Of a DNA stretch of 64,000 bases, positions 1 to 10,018 are shown piece by piece. This stretch comes from Bisporella sp. PMI_857 (Eukaryota; Ascomycota; Leotiomycetes; Helotiales; Helotiaceae): assembly GCA_021307315.1 (NCBI GenBank), contig JAJSPD010000084.1, positions 124,001-188,000 of the forward strand, written 5' to 3'. The notes beneath the pieces were generated by a model. It saw nothing but the letters and a program-made list of their open reading frames with translations, did no database searches and had not been told where the DNA came from. The first letter of the stretch is position 1; every line of letters begins with the position of its first letter. Position numbers and translations under genes: made by a program.

Positions 1-973
1 GGAAATGAAAGAGGTGAAAGTCAAACTGATGGGGGATGGGGATATAGGATGACATTTTACAGGTGACTTCATACGTGGTTGGCAGAAGGAAGGCAAGGGA
101 TTGAATGGCATGATTTGATTGGTCTGCCTGTAACTGAAGAATGGTGGTTCTCCGGTTGAGAAATCCGGTGCAATGAAAATATTGTTAGTAGGTTGCTTTG
201 AAATATTAACTGGAGGGGAGTAAACGTCTCTCATTTCCGGTCAATTTGAGTTTGCATTTAAGAAAGTTTTGGAAAAGCAAATGCATTCTTAATACTTCTA
301 TATAATAGCCCATTACAAAAGGCTTTGGCATTTTATTGATAACGTGTATTCAATTCGACAACCGCAGCACGTGATTAAATCAAGTGGCTTTGAACTGTGC
401 AATATTATTTGCCGATTTAAGCGAGCTCATAATGTTATACCAAGCTCAAGTCAAAAAAGATATTAAAACTCATACTAAGTTAAGCTTATAGCTTTGATTA
501 GCTTGACGCTTGATGATGACTTAGTAATAAGTAGCACGTGATTCTATTCTAATTCTCCTGTTGATTCGCTCGCTTAAATTTGAAGTCGCCCTATGTTTAG
601 CGTGAAGCCGCTTGAAATTGTACCCGGAATATCAAGGCTTTGACGAAGACAGAAATACAGCTCCCGCTAATAATAATCGAAGTTTGCAATAGAAAGATGC
701 ATTGGCGATGTCGATATAGTCGTTGACTACTACGTCGAAGACTACTCATTTAGGAATTGCAGCTGAAAAGGAGGCTTTAATCTTACTTCTAAACAAAAAG
801 CAAATAGTTGATTTGTAGGATCTGAATTCCGCCGCGGCAGATTCATTATAATTATTGGTCGGATGTCAAACCCGTAAAAACTTCCTTTTTTAGGCAGGAA
901 CCAGTATAACTATAAAACTTTATACCAGTCCAAGAACAACAGTCAATCGCACCAGAGCTAGTCATATTTTTCT
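1..973. other. Upstream intergenic region
   Basis: No convincing reading frame was found. The stretch is moderately AT-rich and carries scattered CACGTG sites. A TATA-like TATAAAAC lies about 60 bp before the ATG at 974 and could serve the regulator gene that follows. Confidence 0.5.
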
Positions 974-3299
974 ATGTCTTTACCAATCCACAACCCGACA
1001 ATTGGTGCTGCAGGTAGTGGAGCATTCACCAGCAAACATTCCGCGTCCGATTTACAAAGCTATTGTGTTATAGCTCCTTCGGCAATGTCATTTCCCCCAT
1101 CCTTCGGAGATAATAGCCGCTCTGCTAGTAATAAAAGCTATCAATCCTCATCCAGGCCGGCTAGTGGATCCAATAAAGCAAGTGCTGAGGCAGGATGCAT
1201 CTCTATTAAAAGACGTCGAGTGCCGGACTCTGTAACCCACAACGCGTGCCTGAAATGCAAGAAAAGTCGAGCTAAGGTGAGTACTAGGCGCGGCATATAC
1301 TAACATTGCCATGTTTGCTATTCGTGTTATTCAAGGATATACACGGCCACCTGAGTCACAATGTGCTAATAATAGTTTCTAGTGTGATGGTAACAAACCG
1401 TGCGAAAAGTGTGCGCTACGAGCGGAGGCCTCGGAATGTATCTACGAGGTTCATACTCGACACGCAAAAGAAGAGCTCGTTCAACAAATTAAAAAGCTCA
1501 CGGCTAAAGAGCGTTTAACGGATCAAATTATCCAAGCACTTTGCACTGAAGACCGGGTTCCCGAAATCTTAAGCCGCCTAAAATCTGGCGAGGCATGTAA
1601 AGCTATTGGGTCATGGTTGGGCCGCTCGGCCCTGGAGAAAACTGGAGGGTTATTACTAAATAATTCCTTATCTCAGCAGTCTATATTCGACTCTCGGGGT
1701 CCTGATAAGAATGTTGCAAATTCTACAGCATTTCAATGGTCGTCAGTAACCTCAGATACTGCAATACTCGACCATTTGTTCCAGCTATACTTTGCCTGGG
1801 TCCATCCAGTGCACACTTTATTCAGCGAAATGCATTTCGTCGATGCTTACAAGGGCCAATCGAGGCTATACTGTTCTACTACTCTCGTTAATGCGATATG
1901 CGCAATAGCATGCCATCTGCATTCTGCGTCTAATGAAGAAACGGTGGACTTTATGCGGCTCGGCCGGCAATTCAGTAATGCGGTTCGCTCGGAAATCGAT
2001 AGCGAACACACGAGCATCACCACAATACAAGCATTCGCGATCATGTTTCTCGTAGGCTGTGCACGCACGGAAGCATTACGTGCTGATTCGTACCTGAAGA
2101 TTGCCACCACCATTTTATCGAAGAAGGAATGCTTTAGCGTTGATGATGATTCTCGAGATGTGTGGAAACAAACAAGCCGGGGTTTGCAACATCTAAATAG
2201 GTTAGTCGTGCCTCTAATTTGTTACTATCAAGCTAATACGCTCAGTGAATGGGCACAGGTAACTTTTCAAGTTCCAGCTACTGTACGGTATAAACATGTC
2301 GAAAATATCGATAATACTGAAATCAAGCTGAATGAGGCAAAGTAGTATTTCTACCGCCAACCTCAAGGTCATTGTCTTGCATGGCCAGGACTGCTGAGCA
2401 TCACAAATCGCCAAAAGTCGAAGCTAATCAGCATAATTCACGAGGTCACAACCAGGATGTATACTCCAAATAGTGCACCAATACAAGCTTGCCACATTTT
2501 GAACTACTACAGCAGGTTTATTGCCTGGCGTACGGAGCTACCAGGCTCTATCCAAAATATCGGAACGAACAGTCAAATCCTCCCTCATGTGTTGTCGCTA
2601 CTGTAAGCCTGACACCAGTGTCTGCCACCTGGTTGCTAACGTGGTAATGATAGTATCCTTTATGAAAATGCAGTGATACACTTGCTCCGTCCTCTGATGA
2701 GTCTTGATGGATTTCCCATTTCCACCATCAGAGAAACCATATGGAAACACACACAAAGTGCACTGTATCTTCTCGATGAGTGTTACCGAGCCCAATATAC
2801 TTGTCGTTTTCAGACAGTTTTGCAAATGTTTGCCGTTCTACACTTCGCCGATGTTGTTGCAAAATATTTTCCAGGTAGAGTAGAAGGCTACGATAAAGAT
2901 GGACCTAGTGCTATACGCTTTGGTTTAGAGTCACTAGCACAGTCTCGAGAAAGCTTTCCTGTCGCTGATGTGCTTCTGGAGATGCTACGAAAAACTGCAA
3001 GAGAAAGTGGTATCAACTTGGACGGTAATCAATTTCACGAAAAGCATCGCCAACCTTCTCTGCGATCTTATCAATTAGATGATATGGTAGATGCTTGCAC
3101 TAGGCCCTCATATGTCCAGCCAAGCGACGAGATGCATATTAAATATTCTTCAACATTCTGTGCTGATTGGAAAGCTGATGCTGCCACTTTTGGTTTCCGT
3201 GAGCCTACCTTAAGTGTTCGTAAACTTGGCCCCACGTCGACAAAAGAGGGTGACAGTCACAACCTTATGCAAGTCCGTAACTATCTAAACGTAAGCTGA
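974..3299 (+). pseudogene. Zn2Cys6 fungal transcription factor (NirA-like), one in-frame stop
   Basis: Fungal zinc-cluster regulator, expected to be a nuclear DNA-binding protein. Exons 974-1276, 1383-2200, 2246-2602 and 2654-3299 join in frame (2124 nt, 708 codons); introns of 106, 45 and 51 bp have GT..AG ends and CTAAT/CTAAC branch sites. The zinc cluster spans intron 1, with Cys at residues 92, 95, 102, 108, 111 and 120 (C-x2-C-x6-C-x5-C-x2-C-x8-C). After it come the segment EILSRLKSGEA and a middle-homology region (YFAWVHPVHTLF; ENAVIHLLRP), as in relatives of the nitrate regulator NirA/NIT4. The only defect is TAG at 2343-2345 (codon 407), where the family usually has Trp before an aromatic stretch; the frame stays open for about 85 codons beyond it to the next splice site. 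TGG to TAG is a RIP-type change. The target pathway is unknown. Confidence 0.8.
2343..2345 (+). other. Nonsense codon TAG inside the zinc-cluster gene
   Basis: The sequence reads GCAAAG-TAG-TATTTC. Reading through gives NEAK-stop-YFYRQPQ and the frame continues to a good splice donor at 2603. This is the only break in the gene. Confidence 0.8.
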
Positions 3300-3756
3300 G
3301 ATTTTTTGTTCCGGCTCAGGTCCACCAATGGAAGTACAGAATGCTACCTCACGTTTCGCAAGAACATCTCTGGGGCCATATCTGGGCTTAGAAATGGGTC
3401 ATGAATAAACTTGGTAGGTTAAAATCTCGCGTGCAGCAGATAGTGATCACCCGAACGGACCGTTCGAGAGATCATTAAAATACAACCATCCTTATTGTGA
3501 GGGGATAATCTGAAATAGAATGTGGCTCTGACCAGGACTAATTTATTCGCCGAAGATTAGAAATACCACGGAGCAATATACGGCCCCCTTTTCATTAGGA
3601 AAACCAAATCGGGCCCTGTCTTCCTATTGAAGTATGACTCAATAAAGCATGAATCAAGTAGCTACTGGGTCCAACATCAGTGCTGTGACCATCCAGATGC
3701 TGCTGGCAGGTCCAAAATAGATGGCCACCATCTTTAGGCTCCTAGTGGAGTGACTA
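3300..3756. other. Intergenic, nothing recognised
   Basis: No open frame or known element was seen. A short palindrome (CGAACGGACCGTTCG) lies near 3453. Confidence 0.4.
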
Positions 3757-3807
3757 GGGGCAGAGCCAGGGGGCAGAGCCAGGGGGCAGGACCAGGGGGC
3801 AGAAACA
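3757..3807 (+). repeat. 13-bp minisatellite, four copies
   Basis: Four head-to-tail copies of a unit close to GGGGGCAGAGCCA. The first is one base short; the last two differ at two to three positions (GGACCA, GAAACA). Confidence 0.85.
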
Positions 3808-3939
3808 GGGACGGAATACTATCCATCCACTCATGCAGGAATACCGCTTACAGTTAGGCATATTTAAATGCCCAACTCTACTGTCACTGATTTTGCATGC
3901 TATATCATTAAACCACAAAACTTCTAAAGATCATATACT

Positions 3940-4320
3940 ATGGTACCATCGAGAATCCAAGTACCTGGCGACGTATTCAGGAAGACTTCTCCTGGATCTG
4001 GCCGAACTACTTTCACAACGAAACAGGCTGAAGACAGAATCCGTCTAAAAAGCGAAGACCGCAAAGCAAAGCTTGAAGCTCGCGCCGTTCGGAGAGCAGA
4101 AGCTAGGCCAGGCCATTACAAAGAATTAGAAAAGGCTGAAGGTGCAGCTATAATAGGCGACTGTCTCTTAAGGAAGCTTGCTGCGCAGGAAAACTCCTTG
4201 AAAGGATTGTCTGGAGAAGCAGAGAACAGTAAAGAGAAGGTAGATTGTAAGGAAAAAGAGGCAAACCTCGAGAGGATGAAGCAGGAGACTATAGAGGCTT
4301 TAGGAGCATTGATGTCGTAG
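3940..4320 (+). CDS. Coiled-coil ORF of unknown function, possible transposase tail
   Basis: A 126-codon frame rich in Lys, Glu, Arg and Ala. It contains GRTTFTTKQAEDRIRLKSED and a predicted coiled coil over most of its length. The product is not recognised. The composition resembles the charged C-terminal tails of some Fot1/pogo transposases, but no DDE or helix-turn-helix motif is present. An overlapping short frame at 3833-4048 looks like chance. It may be a fragment. Confidence 0.35.
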   Translation: MVPSRIQVPGDVFRKTSPGSGRTTFTTKQAEDRIRLKSEDRKAKLEARAVRRAEARPGHYKELEKAEGAAIIGDCLLRKLAAQENSLKGLSGEAENSKEKVDCKEKEANLERMKQETIEALGALMS

Positions 4321-4561
4321 TTGTAGCACAACAATGAAAAAGGGGGGCAGTTGGCCCCTGGTAGTTAGCGGTAACTTTAGCCAACTTAAACCTAAAACCA
4401 ACAAAGTCAAAACTAGCTTTGTAACGTAGTTGTTTTGTATTGTATCAGGCTAATAATCTAGATATCACGTACTTACGTGACTTTAATACTTGCCAAACTA
4501 AACACCACAATACAACATTGACTATATTAAGGCTTGATAACTTCTGATAGTATATATCCAA

Positions 4562-4764
4562 AAAAGAAGTCGCAAGATCGAATTAGCAAAGAAAAACTCT
4601 AGGTCGAAGATTAACCTTGTGGACCTTGCCCACACGATTCTTGAAATGTATAACGTTGCTGAGAACCAGACCCTCAGTCTTGCATACCGGATGGTGGCAG
4701 ATCACCCGCTGTTCGGCAGGCACCTTGCACAAATGAATATTCTCAACATAATCTTACATGTGTA
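4562..4764 (+). other. Short protein-like open stretch, no start
   Basis: A frame without a good start encodes about 65 residues with ordinary protein composition (NLVDLAHTILEMYNVAENQT ... HPLFGRHLAQMNI), ending in TAA. It could be an exon remnant. The flanking 4321-5204 holds no other recognisable gene. Confidence 0.2.
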
Positions 4765-5204
4765 ACACGCGTTGAAAGGTGCGTTCGTTGCCCATGTGAA
4801 AACCGCTCGTTTCCGATACGAAGAGGATATAGGATTTCCTTACAGATAATAGGGAAGTCGTCAGGCGGTAGAAAAGGATCGGAAGCTGAAGATATTCTCT
4901 TGACTAAATCTTTGGAGGCTGAAGCAAATCGCGGCTTGCGAGCTTGAAACTCCTGTCGAGAGGCAAGCGTGGCCACGAGGTTGATGGCAGAGGCTTTTCA
5001 AGTGCTGATGGTTGAAGTACTTTGAGCAAGCCAAGTCCATAATTTCTCATGCCTTGACTAGGTAAACGTGCCTGCGAACTTCGCATGGCATTGAACTAAA
5101 TCAAGGATAAACCAGAAAGGCCCGCCTCACTTGTAATCGTGATCCAGTTCTCATGCTTGCCCCTTTCCAATCGAAGATAACCAAGACACACAATAGCTCT
5201 GAAT

Positions 5205-7657
5205 CTAGGTTCTCTGAGCGGGAACCCGTGAGACGGTTCCATGAAACCTTTCTGCATGAGCCAGCAGCTCCACTCGATTCTTTAGCTTGTCGCCGCAAAT
5301 GTGACAATCAATATGCATCCCTTCTTGCAACTTGCTTACATGCTTCCTCAGAAAGTGTCTACTCAAAGAACCCGGGGTTGCATATGAGGCAACTCTCTCG
5401 CGCATTGTCAAAGACGGGTTTCCAAGACAAACGAAGCATTTTGTTGGCCGCTTTTCTCCTTGAATCGATCGTATCGCCTGGCTTAACGCATTGGGCACTT
5501 CGGCTTTGAGGGCTGGTGGGCTCTCATCCTTCACCGGACGGCCACGCTGAATATAACGAGAAGCGGGCCCTTCTTCCACGCCGCAGTACGCTGTAATTGC
5601 ATTGACTGCTGCGATCCTCCGTTGATACTCGTTTTCTAGGGATGTCTCAGGCAGCGTCAAGATGGCATCTATCAAGAGGAGATGTTCGGGCGTCATCTGC
5701 TCTGATTGGTTTAATGCGTCTCGCGTATCCTCGTCGACGACTTTTCCAGATAACTGCCGCTCGCTATCGATCACTGGCTGCTCTTTCTTAAAACATTCCA
5801 CTAGGTCTACCAGGAGCAGCCTCCGCTGCCGCTGCTTTTCACTCTGCAGGCGACGACGAGCCTTCTGGTACTTCTCTTCCCCCGCAGGATCTCCTCGAAT
5901 GCCTGACAGTTTTGTGATGCGACAGTTCAATTTAAGAATGCATGGAAGCTCATTGACTGACGCAGATTGCTCAGGAGTCAATTTTCGTGGCCGACGAGGA
6001 TCAATTGAGCGGCTCATGGAACATGCAAACCTCATCAGTTCTCGCTGAGGCGCTTGGCCACGGTAGATGTTCTGAACATCAACGTTGATATTCCGATCGA
6101 GGTAGTGTTTCAAAAACGTGTCGATGCTAGAATGCTGCAGGATAAGGTTCTGGACGGAGTCGCTGACATCAGCTATGCAAAAATCCGTGATTAGTTGAGA
6201 GTTGATGAGTCTGGAAAGTTATTACTTACGGCTCTCGTTCAGCGCCTTGGCGTTCCCATCGCGAAGGACATATGGCTTCGTGACTTGCGCAAAGCCTGTA
6301 ATCTGGCCACCTATCTTCATCCGATAGCGGACCGAATCAGAGGACAGCTGCAATTGTGGTGCCAAACAAACGCCATGGGCGGCTTGTATAGCTTGGCAAA
6401 ATACAAAATCGTCGCTCAGTACATCTTTGAGCGGGAGCTGTTGTTCATTCATCCCTTTAAGAACATTTAGACCATACAGCTTTTCCGGAGAAACAATGCT
6501 AGGAGATTTAAATGCCTGAACTTTGAAGAGCATGCCGAGCAGGAATGTGTGAGGGCTGAGCACCAAAGTCGGGTCGTAAATAATCTCCGGGATCTTAAAC
6601 TCATTGCTAGAAAACACTTAGCTCACACGCGAAGATAAAGGGCAAACAGGACGTACGCATCTTTCATGCCTAGAAATCCCTTAGTGAACTCAGCCGTCAG
6701 CTCGATAAAGAGTCGTGGCCGAAGGTTGTTGTGATCCCGGATTAAAGTCAATTTGAGGTGTCGGTAGCGAAGTTGGACCAGAGCCTCTAGGCGGTTACCG
6801 GTAATGCCCGCAAGCTGGCAAAAAAGAATCAACTGGATCCGAAGCCAGCCAAGCTGGAAAGTCATTTCTCTGGTGGACAGAAGCACGCGGGCATATTCGG
6901 CAAGATCCTCGACATACATGGTAGCACTTTCCCGCTTGGTGTTGTCGAGCTTCTTTTCTATAGCAACAACGTTAAGAACCTAAAATCCGTTAGCAAGAAG
7001 TTACACAATAAAGGTCGTGCCAAAAGCTACGGGGCATTTCACATCTTGACCTTGGACTTGAACTAGGCCATCGATTTTCTTGCCAGTCTCGACCCGATAT
7101 ACCATAAGGTACCACTTCCAGAATGTCCCGAGCGAGCTTGTATGCTTAATTCCAGGACGTCTTCGTCCTTTTTTGCCCCGTCGTTGATCGCAGACCCAGC
7201 ATAGGAATCCGTAAAGAAAGTTGGCCGAGACTTCTCGAAAGCATTGGACTGGATTCCGTCCGATAAAAGTACAGTACCTAAATGCAACATAACGTTAGCG
7301 GAACTTTCGTAGCAGGGTCGGTCTACATTTTGGCACATACTGATCATGATGGTCCTTGACCCAATCAAGGCGGTTTTGCGTTTTAGGGCTATAACGCTTC
7401 TGCCGGAGTCGTCCTACATCGAGGTTGGCAGATGCGGCAAGGTAGTATTCTGGTGGGTGTCGTACTTCATCATCAAAGAGATCGTCGTCGTCAGTATCAC
7501 TGTCAACCTCCTCCAGAGGGCCTTCTGAATCGGTATCGCTTGCCGTGTCCACCTCATTGTCGCTGCTGTCAAATAAGCTGTCCGTGTCGGAGTCGCTCGT
7601 GCTGTCAGACTCGTTGTCGATAGGCGGGTAATCGTCACCATATGGAGGCTGGTACAT
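5205..7657 (-). CDS. DUF3435 tyrosine recombinase (Starship captain-like)
   Basis: Five exons on the minus strand, 7657-7341, 7277-7043, 6979-6657, 6606-6230 and 6172-5205, join without any stop (2220 nt, 739 residues). The four introns are 50-65 bp with good splice sites. Order of parts: acidic Ser/Asp-rich start (residues 1-60), N-terminal domain (CTFIGRNPVQCF; LGTFWKWYLMVYR), and a tyrosine-recombinase core with box-I Arg in TGNRLEAL, Arg in YVLRDGNAKAL, His in LQHSS and candidate nucleophile Tyr in FLKHYL. The C-terminus carries two Cys2-His2 fingers (CFVC...HFLRKH; CHIC...HAERFH). This is DUF3435 architecture. Such proteins, called captains, sit at the 5' end of Starship giant transposons and point inward, so here any element would extend to lower coordinates. 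Neither element end was identified. Confidence 0.88.
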
Positions 7658-8111
7658 TATTATACAAGGCTACGGGGAGGCTAGCCAACTGGATGAGGAA
7701 GGAGAGGAAGATAATTGCGATAGGGAAGACGGGATGATCGTTGCCACGAGAGCACACTGCTCAAGAAAAAGGAGTTAAAGTAGAGAGAAGACGGGTGGTG
7801 GGAGATACGAGAGCGGATGACGAGAGCACCACTCTTTAAATCCATCTTCAGTATCGAGTGGGCCCAAAGGGGCCTTTTCTGGCTTTGTGATGGCCCTTTG
7901 AATACGACGGGGAGGGAAGGTTCTGAGAAGATGAAATACTGTACGATGATGAAGAGAAAGCTGTCGCGTAGGCGGCCAATGGGTGCGCGGTATCTTGCCG
8001 GAGGGGGCGTGGTGTATCGGGAAAACGGTGTGCGGTTAGCCAAATACTGGTTAGTAGAACCCCAAAAACAGCGACCAAACCGCCCCAAAAACAGCACCTC
8101 CTAACCGTGAC
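7658..8111 (-). promoter_or_regulatory. Leader region of the recombinase, with 13-bp direct repeats
   Basis: No coding frame is credible. Two exact copies of CCCCAAAAACAGC lie at 8060-8072 and 8083-8095, 23 bp apart. GGTTAG occurs at about 8033 and 8050, with its complement CTAACC at about 8102. Base composition changes abruptly to AT-rich at about 8112, so this could be the outer edge of a mobile element. Function not shown. Confidence 0.4.
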
Positions 8112-8386
8112 ACCGTGTATTAAAGTAATATTTTTAGTCGGTTTTAAAAATTGAATTTAATAATTAATATTTGTTCGAATTGTTAAATTACGTACTATTA
8201 TATTATTTGTAATATTAAATTTTTGTTTTAATAAATTTAACAACGCGTTTAGTAACGTTGCACTAATAAAAATTAAATTAAATTTATATTTAAAAATTTT
8301 AGTAACTGATTTTAATATATATTTATAATTTTCTTTTAATAATATTAAATGCGTTTCGTTTAAAAATATATTAGTTTTAATATTTT
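8112..8386. other. AT-rich block, probably RIP-mutated
   Basis: About 275 bp of TA- and TTTAA-rich sequence with almost no GC, sharply bounded on both sides and without open frames. Typical of a RIP-eroded repeat; the original element cannot be named. Confidence 0.55.
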
Positions 8387-8738
8387 TGTTACGGTCCTAT
8401 TGGCTGATCCAATATAGATAGAAGATCTTGGTCCGAGGTTTGTTGGTCTGGGGAGAAGTAGGTATATCACATATAAGACTAGATCCCAATAACAAGTATA
8501 CTACTTAAGAATACTATTTGAGTTGAGCACGAAGCTCCTATCTAATGGGAAAGCTATCTACTTATATAGGGCTTCGTGGAGTTGGATCATTGGGCTTGGC
8601 ATGATCCATGGATCGTGGATCATAGCATGATCCATGATCCATCACGTGATCTTCTTTCCCCAGGGGTTCTCTGTGTAAGCCAAGCTTACCGAGCCTCAGG
8701 CCCCTAAGGCACAAGTCCTGTTAGCGATGCGCGTAACA
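8387..8738. mobile_element. Probable solo LTR (352 bp)
   Basis: Begins TGTTACG and ends CGTAACA, the TG..CA inverted termini of LTRs. Inside are overlapping GGATCATGATCC-type motifs (8580-8650). The flanks are similar (TATT on both sides) but there is no exact 5-bp duplication, so the call rests on the termini. No internal retrotransposon sequence lies on either side. Confidence 0.5.
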
Positions 8739-8950
8739 TATTGGTACTAGAAAATGTTAGTACAAATAGTGCTTTGGTACAAAGAAATTATTAGCACTAG
8801 CATTTTGGTGGCACTAATTGCTTTTTAGTGCCAACGGAATTGTTGTACTAGCTTTAAAATCGTACAAACGGCATTCTTGTGCTAATTTAATACAAGTGCT
8901 AATATTTTTATAGTAATGGCAAGTTAATTGTACCAAAAGCTTTTGTTACC
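8739..8950. repeat. Degenerate 16-19 bp tandem repeat
   Basis: Roughly ten imperfect units alternate the cores GGTAC/GTACTA and GGCAC/GTGCTA separated by AT-rich spacers. No open frame. Confidence 0.45.
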
Positions 8951-8954
8951 CGAC

Positions 8955-9665
8955 ATGCCAGAAACTAGCAGTTTCTAGAAGAAAATTCTTTTAAAAGACA
9001 GGATATACTAAAAGATGGGAGTTTCTAAAAAAACAAGTCTTTTAAAAGACAGAAAATACTAAAAAATTGTCACGGCGCTGGCGCGCTGTCAGGCGCCAGG
9101 ATGTCACGTGCTGAGGGGCAATGAAGGGGGCTCGGTAAAGGCACTGAGACTTGGCATGTATGGGCACGTAGGGAGCCGCCAGGGGTTCGGAGGGTATAAG
9201 TAGGGGACTCGGGACGTAGTAGAAAGGGTAGAGATTAGTCTTTGTTCAATATGAGTTGATTTGTGCCACACTACTCCAGCACCTTACACGCGCCTACGGC
9301 TTCTATAAGGCCTGACGGCCTGTAAGGCACCCGTGGGGACACTCGCGTAGCACGTCACGTGATCCGAACTCCTGTATATAGGCTTCCCTTTCTACTTCCA
9401 TAGTTCTGTAGTTCTATTATTCTCGATTCTTACCCGTATTACTTTGAGCCGTTGCTCCTATCCTACGTGCCGTGACAAAAATAGCAGTTTCTAAAAGAAT
9501 AAGTCTTTTACAAGACAAAACATGCTAGAAACTAGCAGTTTTTAGAAGAACAATTCTTTTAAAAGATAGGATATACTAAAAGATGGCAGCTTCTAAAAAA
9601 ACAGATCTTTTAAAAACAGAACATGCTAGAAAATAACAGCTTCTAAAAGAACAAGTCTCTAGAAT
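8955..9665. repeat. About 51-bp tandem repeat, split by a solo LTR
   Basis: Units like CAGTTTCTAGAAGAA..TTCTTTTAAAAGACA..ATACTAAAA recur about twice at 8955-9067 and about four times at 9478-9665. The array is interrupted by the LTR at 9068-9477. Confidence 0.75.
9068..9477. mobile_element. Solo LTR (410 bp) with exact 5-bp target duplication
   Basis: Starts TGTCACGGC and ends GCCGTGACA. The flanking 5-mers are identical: AAAAT at 9063-9067 and again at 9478-9482. A TATA-like GGGTATAAG lies near 9193. No coding remains flank it, as expected after recombination between two LTRs. Confidence 0.88.
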
Positions 9666-10018
9666 GCAAGGCTACTCTTCTGTCGAACCTGTAAAGCGTT
9701 TGTTGCGACTTATATCGCTACAAGTCACATGGTTAGATCCATCTTTCATTTTATTATAACATTGATGATCATCTTCTTCCCATTGGAAAAGTGTTCCCGC
9801 CCTTCACGGCAAAGTTCCCATTGCAATCTCACACTCAACTTCATTGTTTAATGATATCTATCTACTTGTACGGTACTTTATTACAGGGTCGGTATTGTAT
9901 ACGGCCTCACTATTCCCCACACTGGATAGAACTAAGTTCGCATCATTAGACCTAGTTCCTTTCAAAAACTACCCTTCCTAGACCTTGCTGAATGGTTAGT
10001 TCAAACCTGCCCAAGCTT
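9666..10018. other. Intergenic, nothing recognised
   Basis: No gene or repeat seen; probably the downstream region of the hydrolase gene on the minus strand. Confidence 0.4.

Noticed and set aside
3833..4048. 71-codon frame overlapping the coiled-coil ORF
   Set aside because: Overlaps a better frame and has no recognisable content.
8033..8108. GGTTAG repeats as a relic telomere
   Set aside because: Only two to three dispersed hexamers in both orientations, not a tandem array.
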